Below the pieces are notes generated by a model. That model was not told the DNA's origin, did not search any database, and saw only the letters and a program-made list of their open reading frames with translations. From Scilla litardierei (taxonomy: Eukaryota; Streptophyta; Magnoliopsida; Asparagales; Asparagaceae): 64,000 nucleotides of DNA. Position numbers and translations under genes: made by a program. This document shows positions 45,104 through 57,192 of the stretch, piece after piece. Positions within the stretch are counted from its first letter, which is position 1, and each line of letters starts with the position of its first letter. The stretch is from positions 276,265,043 to 276,329,042 of the forward strand of contig CM061142.1 of the NCBI GenBank assembly GCA_030789695.1, given 5' to 3'.

Positions 45104-45491
45104 TGTTCGGTCCCCGGGGTAGCACCACGGGGGCGCGAATCACCGTAAGTGCATGGTGCACTATAGTATAGAAAGATTGTCAAACTCAGGGAGGCGATGG
45201 TTTAATGCTTAGCTTTATATAGAAGGAGGTGAGTATATGGTAGAGGGTTGTCACGATTGATTGATTGGTTGATTGTGGAAGTCAAGATTTAACTAAGAAT
45301 TTAAATGTCTAAGGCCTTCAGGATTCCCCGCTAGGCCCTTTGGTCATGGATGCTAGGTTAAATGGCCCTACTTCAGACGATGGGTTAGGGTAGGAGTGTC
45401 ACATCTGTAGATGAGACCGAGTATTTAACTTTCGTTGTTCCTACTCGTCTAACGCACCCCTACGCGAAACCGTTTTCTCGCAGTCGGCTTC
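45104..45491 (-). repeat. G: LTR fragment related to the Athila-like elements
   Basis: In minus sense its end resembles the last 300-odd bases of the LTRs of A, B and H: a GGGGATTCC block, a CTGAGTTTGACAATC stretch like their CTGTGTTCGATACCC, then a GTGCACTTACGGT stretch like their GTGCGCTTGCGGT, ending CCGAACA. There is no tRNA-Asp site beside it, so it is a 3' or solo LTR. Element H cut it at 45491. GCTTC (45487-45491) is the expected target duplication of H. Confidence 0.6.
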
Positions 45492-47233
45492 TGATCGCTC
45501 CTTTTTTTACACCTTTTTTCTGCATGTTTGCATGTCATTTCAATCGCCCGTATTGCGTTTTTCACGATTATTTGACGATATCGCGTTGCTTTTCACTATT
45601 TCTTGTTTTTGTCGGATTTCAGGAAATATGGAGCGATCTGGAGCATAAACAAGATCAAGATACTTTCACGCACGTGGGAGCATTGCCTGTGACCTTATCG
45701 AGGGGCCAGCAGCACTAGTGGATGAGCGGAAGAAGGAGGAGTTTGATAGAATCGACGAGGAGGTGAGGAGGGGAAGAAAGAATCCCAGAAGCAGCTCACT
45801 CGACCGACCAGACAATTCACTCAGTCGAGTGAAGGAACGTGCTCGGCCGAGTACAACAGATACATGAGCATGTTGAGTCAAAGTCCACTCGGCCGAGCAA
45901 GAAAGCTCACTCGGCCGAGTGAAGAATCCACTCGCCCGAGTACAACATGGTTTTTCTCCTGAGAACTCTGCCGACTTACTGAAATTTGGAGAAGACTCAC
46001 TTGGCCGAGCAAGAAAGCTCACTCGGCCGAATAAGAAAGTCCACTCGCCCGAGTAGTACAGGGTGACAGACCCCCGAAACCCCAACTTCTCTGTTTTTTC
46101 TTTGGGTCCGTTACTCGGCCGAGTGACATGTTCCACTCGGCCGAGTAGCGCAGTCCAACTGTATCGCGAATTAGGGTTCTGGGCTGCGTCAGGGGCAATT
46201 CTGTCAGGATTTTCTGGACGACTTTGACTTGTATTCAAGTCTAGTTTTATTCCTAGTTTTAGGAGAGACGAATCCTTAATTTTGATGGCTATTCTAATTG
46301 TAATTCTCAGCTGGAGATCAAAGACTCGCAATTTGGTTTGTTCTTTCTATCGAAAATTCTAGTTTTTGTGAATTGCTTTCTCTCAACCATGAATTGCTAT
46401 GTGTTTTTATTCGTTATTTCTGTGATCGCTATGATTAATTGTGAGTAGTTTCGCCGTTCTAGGGCATGGGGATGAACACTTTGGATCCGATCTTAGAATT
46501 GTGATGAATGAATTGAATTGTTGCTAGGATTGATAGACGGTTAGGTTATGATTGATTTACTACGAGTAGCTAGGAATTTCCATTGATTGAGGTTTGCAAG
46601 AGATTCGATTTCAATCATTGGAAAGGCCTAGATATTCGATTTAGGTTTATAATCGAGATTCTCTAGACTTGGTTTCCAAGAGATTGGACCAAAGCTAGGA
46701 TTTTTATTATAAATATATACTCATATTCATTTGCAAGAGATTAGATGAATATGAACTATCATAGCCTAGATCGTAGCTCGAGTTTGCACGAGAGTGGGCT
46801 CGAGGTGCGATTGGACGATGATGTCGATCTTCATGCTAGTGGCTTAGGTTAGGGTTTGCACGAGAGTGGGCCCTAATCTAGGTTGCTATAGACTGGCAAT
46901 AGCGCGGGAGCGTGAGCTTGGTTCTATATTCAGTTACGACTAGTTCACCTCAATTCAAGCCTTGCAACATTGAGATTCACAATTTACAAGGATAAATAAC
47001 TATATGTAGTGGGGATTCCCTGGCCCTAGACACTTTACTATATAGAATTCTATTTGTTAATTGAACGAATGTGACAACATTCTCGAAACCATTCCATTCT
47101 ACCACTGATAACTAGGTGATCAAGATAGAGTACTGTCAATTGTCCTCGCTGTGTTCGATACCCGCTCGCCACTTCACCGTGCGCTTGCGGTAAGACTACA
47201 ATCATTTTCTGGGTGTTTATCCGGGTGCGATCA
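45492..47233 (+). repeat. 5' LTR of element H
   Basis: Starts TGATCGCTCC, ends GGGTGCGATCA, 1742 bases. Palindrome array with CTCGGCCGAG variants at 45797-46147, an inverted repeat GACTTGTATTCAAGTC at the promoter position (46226-46241) and five constant-loop stem-loops (46584-46876). Confidence 0.92.
46584..46876 (+). repeat. Five constant-loop stem-loops in the LTR of H
   Basis: Arms TGATTGA/TCAATCA (46584-46617), TTGGT/ACCAA (46669-46692, outer CTAG pair), TCATATTCAT/ATGAATATGA (46721-46754), CTCGAG/CTCGAG (46777-46804) and TTAGGG/CCCTAA (46849-46876). Loops are TTGCAAGAGATTGG-like in the first three and TTTGCACGAGAGTGGG in the last two. Confidence 0.9.
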
Positions 47234-47239
47234 AGTTTT

Positions 47240-47257
47240 TGGCGCCGCTGCCGGGGA
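47240..47257 (+). other. Primer binding site of H (tRNA-Asp)
   Basis: TGGCGCCGCTGCCGGGGA matches the tRNA-Asp complement with one difference from B's site, six bases after the LTR. Confidence 0.85.
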
Positions 47258-47362
47258 GGCGACGGTATTTTATTTTCTTTACTTGGCTATTTCATTTTAT
47301 TTTATTATTTTCATTCTTTTATTCCTCTATTGTGCTAACAATTCTATCTAGACTCTCTTTTT

Positions 47363-49668
47363 TTGTGCATGTACACGAGATCGAAGGCACCACAAGAAGA
47401 TATATTATTTGATCCTGAGATCGAGCGTACGACAAGGAGGCTTAAAGCTGAGAGGAGATTTGTTATAGAGGAAAATCAAATGGCCGCGCCAGAAACACCA
47501 GAGGAGCTAGTGGCGCGTATGGTTTGGCTTGTATCCATCCGAGATAGGCTACGGCCCAAGACCACGTCTACCACCTCTTCTATAGTCATGCCGGAGTTGG
47601 AGGCCGATAAGAACTTTGAGCTGAAGACATGACTTGTAGTGTTGATGCAACATGACCCATTCCATGGAAACTCGCAAGAAAACCCGCACTACCATCTACA
47701 ATCGTTCTTGGCTAAACGTGCCACTTTCCAGATGCCTGGCGTGTCGGTTGACGCTATTCGACTACGCCTCTTCCAGTTTACTCTCCGAGATAAGGCATTG
47801 TATTGGTTGAGGACACAAGCCAAGGGGATCTTCACCACTTGGGATGAGCTGGTGAGCGTATTTGTTAACAAGTTTTATCTGCCATCCAAGACTATTAAGA
47901 TACGAAGCACACTTATGTCCTTCAAGCAAGGCCCTCAAGAAACTCTATATAAGGCGCGTTTCAAGGATCTCCAACACCAATGCCCCCACCACAGTACTGA
48001 GCCATGGGAGCTTGTGCATAGCTTCTATAACGGATTGCAACCGAGCACGAAGCAAATAATCGATGCAACCTCTAATGGAGCTATCTTGTCAAAGACACCG
48101 GATGACGCTACGGCCTTACTTGAGGAGATTGCCTCGAATAATCAGCAGTGGGCCGATGAAAGGGGACATTCTTCATCATCCTTGAAGCTGACAAGCATCT
48201 ACAAAGCTAAGGCAGTGGCAGAGCTCTCTACAAAATTTGATTCTCTTCACAAAGTCGTAGAGAGGTCGGAAAAATTGGTTAGTGAACCGTATGGAGCCCC
48301 CGCCGTTTCTACACTGGGAGGAAGCATGAGCGACTGGCAAGATCAAGCCCATGCTATGTTTGTTGGAGGGGAGCAAGGAGACAGAGCAATGGAGCAAGCT
48401 CAATATGTTGCAGGCAGTACCGGTTATTGGGTGAACCCGGCTACAAGGGGTTACCCCAGATTTTCATACGCCAACAATGATGGAGCCTTGAATCCACCGC
48501 CACAAGAACCACAAGCCCGGCCTCCACAACCACCACAATATTAACAAATATCACCCCAATAACAAAACTACCCGCCGAAGCAACAAGCGGGGCCCCATAG
48601 GCCCCCGAGATACAATCAAGGATGGAGGGCACCCAACCCACTGCAAGCGCCGCCAAGGTCGGACCACGAATCAAGGGTTGAAGAGTTCATGGCCGAACTA
48701 AAGAAGTTTAATGCAAAATTGACGGCCCAACAAGATTCCCTCAACACCGTTGTGGCACAGTTATCGGAGCAACTAGCATTGCTCAACAAGATCAATCAAC
48801 AATTACTGGCTCAACCAGAACATAACCCACTAAGCAATACCGGTCACATTAATGCAGTTGTGGCGGTAACTACAAGAGGCGAAAATGACACTACCCCTGC
48901 CATGATTCAAACTAAGGAGCCGATGGAAGAAATTTCGGATAATAAGGAACCTGTCAATGAAGAGGAGGACCCAAAAGGGCCAAGCGACGGTGAAAAATCT
49001 GAAGTGGAGAAGCCACGTGAGGAGCGAACTTATATGCCACCGGTACCATTCCCACAACGGTTGGCAAAGGCGAGGATTGAGAAAAGGCTCGTCAAATTTC
49101 TGGAGTATTTGCGAAGTGTGAGCTTGAATATCCTAGTTTTGGATGCAATTATCGAAATCCCGTCCTATGTAAAGTTCCTAAAAGATTTGATCGCAGTAAA
49201 TAAGCGAAAAGAAAGGATCATGCTTGCCGAGCAAAGTACGTGGTTTACTAGGAAGGAGAAAGTACCGACCAAGTTCAAAGATCCCGGTAGTTTTCGAATC
49301 CCTTGCACGCTTGGAGGAGTCCCACTTCATAAAGCTTTAGTAGATTTGGGAGGAAGCGTGAGCCTCATGCCCCTCACAATGTTCAAGAAATTGAATACGG
49401 GAACCGACCTCAAGGCCACAGACATGAAGATACAACTTACCGATGGTCAGATCACTAGGCTGGTGGGGATTACCGAAAACATACCACTACAAGTACCGGG
49501 TGGACTCTTCTTGCCATGCAACTTTGTGGTGATGGATATTAGGGAGGAGGGTGATACACAGCTGATTCTTGGACTCCCTTTCTTAGACTCCACCGGAGTG
49601 GTTGTAGATGTGAGGGAAGGGACCTTGTCCTTGAACGTCGGTAATATTGAAGTTGAGCTCCATATTCC
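47363..49668 (+). pseudogene. gag-pro: gag-protease of element H, broken and cut by element I
   Basis: Aligned along B's 923-residue protein in one frame. Stops: TGA at 47630-47632 (B has Gly), TAA at 48542-48544, and another TAA 18 bases on. Two codons present in B's EAWERF are missing, giving KARFKD. The gag domain spans about 47640-48140. The protease box reads DLGGS where B has DLGAS. The reading is lost at 49668, where I begins inside the stretch for VELHIP. It would have been the capsid and protease precursor. Confidence 0.93.
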
Positions 49669-52046
49669 TGTAGGGGTTTTGGCGGACCATCAGAGCTCGG
49701 ATCTGTGTCTGTCCTAAGTCGGATGGACCACAGGGGCATAAAGCGCAACGGAAAATCAAAAACTAAGCTAGCTAAACTATTTAGCTAGGCTCTGAGAGAG
49801 CCAGAACCTAGCCCGATCTATGCCAACTTAGAATGGATCTGACCACCCCAAGAGGGATCTATTCTACAGCGACAAAATTAAATCTACACTAAAAATTGCT
49901 TAACCACATACCCGGAATCTCGACCCTGGGGCGGGTAAGATGTACCGCACCGTCTTCTGATGCTTCTCGTAGCCGAACCGCCTTGACTCGATCCACCTGA
50001 GCCGCCTTGCACCCTCGAACCGATCTGCCTGAGCCGATTCCTGCCTCCAAGCCGATCACACGCGGTAGAAAGTTTCACTTGAGTAGATCCGTGTCTTAGA
50101 CGTCTGGATCCGAATCCAAACCCCCTTCGTAGTATTGCTAGGACTAGTCGAGAGAATATGAAGAAGAGAGAGAGAGAGAATAGTTTTAGTCGTAGATCGA
50201 GCTAGCTCAAAAATTCGGAGCTACTCGATCGAGGACTTGGTGCATTTTTCAACGAAGAGAGTTCACCCCTATTTATATAGGGAGTCGGCACTCCTACTTT
50301 CGTTGTGGGCAATGTGGGACTAAAACAATCAAGAAGAAATTAATTTAGCTAATTAAGCTTTAATTGAAGTTTTAGTAAGCATTTCATAAATTCCAAATTC
50401 AATAAATTAATTCTCCTTATCCATTAAACTTTAGACACAAAACAAGCTATCAATTCGAAGGGCTTCGAATGGTGAACGCGTAGGAACGAACGTCGACGAA
50501 TTTTGAATTCGTTTGACCCCTCAAACAAGTGCCCAAAGTTGGGCAAAAAATCAACTTTCGTAGCCTTCATTAGGGGTTTCAAAAAACCCTATTTTTCACT
50601 TAAGTTGTGGGCGGGCACGCCCAAGGCAAGGAGGGCGGGCGCGCCGGCCCGCTGGGCAGCGGGCGCACCCGCAGCGAGCGCTCGCCCCCTGCAATTAGCA
50701 GGTCGCGCCCACTTCGCAGCGGGTCATGCACCTGTTTGCCCTCGCTGATGGGCTTGTTAGCCCAGTGGGTCTAACCCACTTTGCATTGGACTGTTTTGCG
50801 TTTCTGGGCCCGTTTGAGCTCCGATTTGGACGCGGTTTGAACCTGTGTTTAGGCCGGGACAATCATGTCAGCCAGGTAACCATTTTCAATGTATTTTTTC
50901 CTACAAATATTGTCGTAACCAATTTACGACATGTTTAATCTTTGTTTGCATCAAATGCAACATTGTCCCTATTGCATCTACGACTTATTCTCATAACTAG
51001 CTTGTGAACATCAACTATTCAACTTCATCAAATGAATCTCTCTGAATTAATCTTCCTATTACTAAGACACGAATGGTACTTGGTGTGAGACCCTATAGCC
51101 TGACCTTCTTACAGGTTGGGGCTCGAAACCCCTAGACGACGGTGACCACGAGCAGTAGTTGTCGTCCCTGTTTCAGGATCATCATAACATGATCGACCCA
51201 TTGACAAAAGCATCGTTGGGTTTACTTTGGCTGTGTAAGTGATGAATACCTTTAGCAATAGTCCCTTCGTCAAGACTGTGTCCCTGTTGGCCTAGGGTAT
51301 GGTTTACTGTCAACCATATTAGACAAAATTGGTTAGTATACTGCGGTCTTTGTTGTATTCACGTTGTACTTCTTTCAACGTACACCGGCCGAGGATTAAC
51401 ACAAAGATCGTACTGAGCCTGTGACACTAACTTCCCTTTAACTGAAGTGACGAATTCCATCTTAGTCATCTACTCGCCTCGAGAGCTTCGGGTGCAACCC
51501 AACCTAAGATCTTTCAGCAGGCCTAGCCTCGAAGCTAGATCATTGGTCTAAGCTACACTGTTCACTCACTAGTTCGTACAAATGACTTCAGGTCTTAAGG
51601 ACCAGCTAACCTATCCTCACCTTAGAGTTATTATAGATAGGTTAGTTAAAGTTAACCATTTAATAACTCTAAGTTGGTCGTTCAGTGAACACATTCTCCA
51701 ATGAGCACCTGTGTCTCGTCTCTGACTTCACCAAGTCGAATGACTATGAGATCATCATTACCCTAAGGTAAGACTAAGACACAGTGGTCTATCCGATGTG
51801 TCGATATCCAGTTCTCGACACATCTATGACCACGAACCGTTTAAGACTTAAGTTTCTATTCGGTCGCTTACTACTCATAATTGAGATCTTATCTGGATAA
51901 GTAAGGACCTAACTATAAGTCTATGGACATTATCTAAGTATATATATATTCAAACGATTTCATACTTAGGATAATGGACACCATATATCTTATGAACAAG
52001 ACGTACACTTAGGATAAATCGCCTTATGGGCATATATCCTCCTACA
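49669..52046 (-). repeat. 3' LTR of element I
   Basis: 2378 bases, starts TGTAGGGG and ends CTCCTACA on the plus strand. TATA box in CCTATTTATATAGGG (50268-50282, element sense CCCTATATAAATAGG). GC-rich block at about 50616-50720. Matches the visible part of the 5' LTR (62691-64000) with scattered changes; the 5' copy also has extra GC-rich bases near 63630-63660. Confidence 0.92.
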
Positions 52047-53299
52047 TCTCCCACTTGCACTTAGGCTATTTGTCTTGGTATCTCATACCGTTATAGCATA
52101 TCCGTCATTTTGACATTTATATGACAGACCTAAGAGTGGATTTTCTAACGTGTATCTATAATACATTTTAATGGATTATTTATTAGTACATCTCTTGATC
52201 ACACAAGGTTGATCCTTTGAAAAATGATTTGGATCAATTTTTCATTTCTTTGTATAGCTAAGAATTAGCTTATACAATCTAGATGTAGGGTCTAACATTT
52301 CTATAAGTCAGTCTCAGCTCATTCCAATTTTCTGTGTCAACATGTTAAGTACATGCATGACACCCTAAGTCTCTATATATTTGATTAAATCAAAACGATT
52401 TTGATTCAATGTTTTATATAGATGATTCAAATAAATTGGAAAACTTTTTACTTAGTCCGAAAAACCGGAACTAAGTATATGAGCAAGCTCCCACTGACGT
52501 TAAGAATTATCTGGTTAAGTACTTCAATATTATATCTAAATCATATTTAGACTATATATTTGAAGAGCATAACCATTTGATAAGTGCTTTAGATGGAATG
52601 TACTAGTGTCAGGTTGGGTTTGACGAATGAGTCAAGTTAAGATCGGTTTAAGGAATCTTAATATTGACTCACTCAGTCAAACGTCCTTCACTGTACTTTT
52701 TCCCTTAACTACATTTAATATTAACTCTTTAAGAATTAAATGTAGTTTATTAAGAATTAACCTTAATATGCGTATAATTGTGATCACACACAATTTATAC
52801 GCTCCTGGAACTTATACTTAACTATTGATTGACTATAACATTAAGTCAGCTCCAAAACAATCAAAATTTTCTGAAGCTCTGCATCGTAGCTCGAGAATTT
52901 TCGCAACCAACTCAGAAAGCCACATTTACAGAAATTTAAGCCAATCTCAATCAAATCTCAATTTCAACAGAAAGTACAATTTTCGAGACATTTATTCAAA
53001 ACAACGGATTCATAACGATGAACCATAATATGTTTATCAAATAAACTTTGAGTGTTAAACACTCAATCATTGTTTAAACTTTAAGGAATGATACATTTTA
53101 TTCATAAAAGAAAATGAGTATCGGCTCCTTTCTTCATCATATCTCTTTGAAGTCTTTGTATGGCCCCAGCAGCAACGATTGCTCAGATGCTGACCGTCCT
53201 CGGAACTTCTTCCAACCATTGCTTCATATCAGCCACCTGTATACATTACACAGATGTCTTGGTATCTCATACTATGTGGTTAAGCATTTATGGAAATAA
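52047..53299 (-). other. 3' non-coding part of I with polypurine tract
   Basis: The tract is element-sense GTGGGAGA (52047-52054), next to the LTR. The rest is AT-rich with no recognisable coding; a copia pol would normally be here. Confidence 0.65.
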
Positions 53300-54142
53300 T
53301 TATGCTTTATTGAGTTTAATTTGTTGTACCTGAGGAAGAGGCATCAGTATGCCCCTTCTTCTTTTCTGCAAGATAAATCTTGCAGTTCCTCTTCCAATGG
53401 CCCATCTTATAGCAATGGAAGCACTCAGATTTTGATGGGGCCCCTTTGGTATTTTTCTTTCCCTTCTTAACCTTGGCAGGTTGTGGGACCTGCCTCTTCT
53501 TACCTTTGCCTTTCGGCTGGTCTGAAGAAGCAGAGCAACAACCAATGCAGTCGGTTTCTTCTCAATCTCCTCAAATTGCCTAAGCATATTGAGGAGACCA
53601 GGAAGATCTGTTTCAATACTGTTCATTATGAAACCAGTAATGAAAGGCTTAAATTCCGGGGTTAAAGACTTAAGGATAATGTCCACGAACATCTCATTAT
53701 CCAGGACAAAACCCAACTGGGCGGCGTCTTCTACATACCCGATCATCTTAATAACCTGATCTTGTACGGGCCATGTCTCCATCTTTGTGCCCTAGAGGTT
53801 GTTTGTGGTTTCAAACTTGGCAGCTCTAGACTGCTTGCCGTATAACTCTTGTGCATTCAGAAGCATACTTTGAACATCCAAATGTTCATGCTTCCTCTGC
53901 AGTTCGTTATTCATCGAAGCCAGAGTAAGTCACCTGGCCTTCTCTGCATCCCTTTGATATAGCTTATAGGCTTCCTTTTCCTCGAAGGTCGCATCGTCTT
54001 CAGGCTTCTCTGGAGCATCCTCGAACATCAGGTATCTAATCCCGGTTAGAGAAAGGACTAACTTAATATTCCTAAGCCAGTCTTTATAGTTTGTTCCATC
54101 GAGCACGTTCTTCTCTACCATATATTTAAGACCCGAATCCAT
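53300..54142 (-). pseudogene. gag: gag of element I (copia UBN2-type), broken
   Basis: Starts at ATG 54142 with MDSGLKYMVEKNVLDGTNY, the usual copia gag opening, where the conserved Trp follows in DWLRNIK. A TGA ends the first frame at 53930. The reading resumes through LQRKHEHLDVQSM, then METWPVQDQVIKMIGYVED and FVLDNEMFVDIILKSLTPEF (53782 on). A later shift restores a CCHC zinc knuckle, CFHCYKMGHWKRNC (about 53350-53400), followed soon by a stop (near 53310). In complete copia elements protease follows at this point; here nothing does. Capsid and RNA-binding functions are inferred from the family. Confidence 0.88.
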
Positions 54143-54290
54143 TCTATAATTTTGTAGATACTTTAGTCAGTATATGTTCGTTGTATAGTTTTAATGGTTT
54201 TTAATAACACTATATTCTCCCACTAAATTTATTAAAGCCATAATAATAAATAGTTTATTATAAAATAACATTTGTGAGAGAGGGATCCGA

Positions 54291-54885
54291 CTACCCTGAG
54301 TCTGACAAACTTGAGTGTGTCTCAACAAGTTGTCCGACTCTGCATTCGGTAGACGAACTCGTCGTCAATCATATTAATTATGATTCCCTATCGATTTTAC
54401 CCCTAGTCATTTGTGATTATGAGTGTGCTCATCCGAATCACAATGGCTAGCCTAGTCGGACCCTTGTTTTCGTGTCTAGCCTGACTTATCCCGCCGCTCG
54501 GTGTATGCACGACACGTCGGTTTGGGTCAAGTCTTAGACTACAATCTTGGTCAGACTTACGCCGGTGCTCGGCGAATGCACGAGACGCCGGTTTGGGTCA
54601 AGTCAAGATGTGATCAAGAAATCAGTTTCTATAAGATTTCCATGTCACAGCTTGAGTGTAGCTCAACAACCGCAACACGAGTCTTACAGTTGCCAACTCC
54701 TAAAACAAGGAGGGCTACAATTTATCTTGAACAAGATTATTATTGTATTTGACTTAGGTATAGTCAATGGACTTACACAGTCATGATTCAACTCCTTGCG
54801 GTCTAGCAGACGCGGCCAGAGAATTGACTAAGCCAAGACCACTCGGCCCCTAGACTAGCTAGGGTGGTCCAGCAAACTTAGCCAA
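54291..54885 (-). repeat. Hairpin series in the 5' leader of I
   Basis: Homologous to D's 29630-30240. Plus-strand arms: GAGTC/GACTC, GACAA/TTGTC and apical TTGAG-TGTGT-CTCAA (54298-54340); GTGAT/ATCAC with apical ATGAG-TGTG-CTCAT (54413-54441); apical TTGAG-TGTAG-CTCAA near 54652-54666; GACCA/TGGTC with CCCT/AGGG inside (54837-54869). The unit of about 65 bases is repeated at 54480-54540 and 54545-54605. Confidence 0.85.
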
Positions 54886-54899
54886 GCACATTGACCGAC

Positions 54900-55443
54900 A
54901 TCATGATCCATTGAAGGAGTTTTATCAATTCTATGTTCGTCCAACTACTAAATGGCTTTAATTAAAACTAGTTAATCCTTATCAACTAGTGGATCCTAAA
55001 ATTCAAAATTGTATGTATTGGTTAAACAATTTTTATTAAAACCCTATCAACTATAAGGTTCATGTGTTCAACGTGCTACCCCAATCTAATTAGGATTTTA
55101 ATAAGACAATAACAACATTTTTCAAAAATAGTCTTTTTATGATAATCATCATTTAAATGATTTATTACAATGATTGTCAATCAAAAGGGACTACCCTAAT
55201 CTGGTATTAGGTTTTGATGTTGTTTTGTTTATTAAAACGTAACATGTCACTAGTCATTAAAATTTCATCTTATAAATTTTTAATCAGTTAATGGCTAAAC
55301 TAAAGGGTTTATGAATACATTTTTCATCATGTCCATTAAAACATAAACCAACTAATTTAACCACATAAATAAAAGGTTCATTTAGTGAATATAATGAAAG
55401 CTTGCAAGTTAAAAAATTATCAATAACATAATTAAACAACTTG
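54900..55443 (-). other. AT-rich leader of I before the insertion of J
   Basis: No gene. A small inverted repeat CCTAAT/ATTAGG around CTGGT (near 55195-55212) has a counterpart in D (near 30543-30560). Confidence 0.6.
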
Positions 55444-55448
55444 CAAAT

Positions 55449-55595
55449 TGTTGTGAATGGAAATAACCAGAGTCGGTTAGGATTGCAGGTATCTTAGAGA
55501 TACGCCCATATCTATGTATTCTATCTTTCTACTCTCCTACAATGCCTATAAATAAAGGGCTGGGGGTTCCTCTCCAAGTAGTTGATTCATAACAC
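55449..55595 (+). repeat. 5' LTR of element J
   Basis: 147 bases, TGTTGTGAATGG to CATAACA, with a TATA-like CTATAAATAAAGG near 55548. A handful of differences from the 3' copy. Confidence 0.95.
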
Positions 55596-55597
55596 AT

Positions 55598-55611
55598 TAT
55601 CAGCACGAGAC
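55598..55611 (+). other. Candidate primer binding site of J
   Basis: TTATCAGCACGAGA two bases after the LTR. Similar TATCAGCACGAG sites follow the LTR in many plant short-LTR copia elements; I cannot name the tRNA with confidence. Confidence 0.5.
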
Positions 55612-57192
55612 TCTAGAAAATTTTTCTTTCCACAAATTTTTTTCGTTCGTTGCGAAGGCGAAGGCGAGAGGAGACGGGAGATCCACACACGCAGTGCAAG
55701 GCTTCCTCAATCGAGAGTCGTCATCCGCGTAGGGCTTCGTTCAACCGTCGCTATATCCGGAGGACGGATATAGAGGTAAAATCACTGAAAACGATGTTTT
55801 TAATCATACATATGATAGTTCTACCCCTAGATCTCGCAAGATCGATACGGGGATTGGTCAGATCGCCTAAAAACGAGGAAATTTTTCGTCCCAAAAACCC
55901 AATTTTTAGGGTTCTCCCACCCCATACTGTCCATGGCCGCGCCCCCTCTTAGGGGAGGCGGCCGGCGCCGTGTCCGTCCCCCCTACAGGGGGGCGGCTGG
56001 TGCCCCGCCGTCGTCTTCCCTGCATGGGCCGGTGCCCCACCGCCATCTCCCCTAGCCGCTAACCCTAGCCGCTGCCCCAAAACCCTACTGGGCCTATGAT
56101 CCCAGATTCACAAAAAAAAATTGACTGCGGGCCTGAAGCCCGCAGCCAACCTGCGGGATTCAGGCCCGCATGCCAGTTCTTCTTCAAAAAAAATTACGGA
56201 CCTGAACCCGCAAGCAAATTGCGGGCCTCAGGCCTGCAGGCCTTGTTTCAAAAGAAGAAGAAGAAGAAGAAGAAGAAGAAGAAACGGGGGGAGAAGGCTA
56301 AAAATAAGCCTTAAAAGGCCTTTTGGGCTAAAAATTAATTAAAAAGGGCATTTGTGGGCCTAAAAATTCATGGAAAATCACGGTATGCTATGGGGCAATA
56401 TGTGGACATATAAGGGATTATTGGGGACTATTGGGGATATTGGGGATGAATTTAAAAAGGAAAACTTCTTCCTTTCACAAAGAAAATGTTTAATTATTGG
56501 GCTCTTTTTCCAATTCTTGGAATAAACCCAAATTTTGCACAACCCTTGCATTAAATGATTTCTTCTGTAAAATCATCTATACATGCTTTGCATCACTGGC
56601 CTATTCTATGGATATTACATTCGTGGTTGTGCATTATATTTAAACTTAATAATTAGGAAGATCTTGTGACCGCTTTGCCGGTAGTCAGCTAACCTAACGG
56701 TGTATGACGTTGCCCAGTGGTCCAATAATTATCAAGTAATTAAATGCCTGTGATGCCTGTGATGAAAATGTCTGATGAAAATGTCTGATGAAAATGTTTG
56801 ATGAGCACAAATTTTCTGCATGGATGGCTAATTGTGGTTTTTGGATCGGTTGTTTAAGTCCCATATTTTATTTTCCTGCAATTTTCTTTTAGTTTTGAGA
56901 GAAATTGTAGTAAGAAAATTTTGTAAATGTCCAAGACTGAAGACCATTTTCCATGGAGATGGAGGCCACAATTAAAGCTGAAGATCTTATATGGGACCCA
57001 CAGAGGTTTCCATTGTTGTAATTTCTTTTTAAAGCTTTCATTTGTGTGATATGGACTGTAATGGGACTTTGGACTATTATTTATGTGGGACTGGCCAATT
57101 CACGCAATTAGCCCTTCATATTATAATTGCCTCGCATGAAAATGTTTATGTTTAAATTATTAATTCATGCATATTTGTGCTCTGCTAGATAA
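55612..57192 (+). other. Long 5' leader of J with GC-rich hairpins and an AAG microsatellite
   Basis: No gene seen. Inverted repeats such as CCCCCCTACAGGGGGG (near 55979-55994) and CTGCGGGC/GCCCGCAG around CTGAA (near 56124-56144). An AAG run lies at about 56251-56283. Open frames here are by-products of low complexity. Confidence 0.65.

Larger units (their letters stand above)
45492..49668 (+). mobile_element. Element H: Athila-like Ty3/gypsy, 5' part, cut by element I
   Basis: 5' LTR, tRNA-Asp primer site and gag-protease, then element I interrupts inside the protease region. The rest should lie right of I, outside the window. Related to A and B but distinct: its LTR stem-loops have different arm sequences. 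Confidence 0.92.

Noticed and set aside
56096..56342. Lys/Arg-rich open frames at the AAG repeat
   Set aside because: Product of microsatellite translation in the leader of J.
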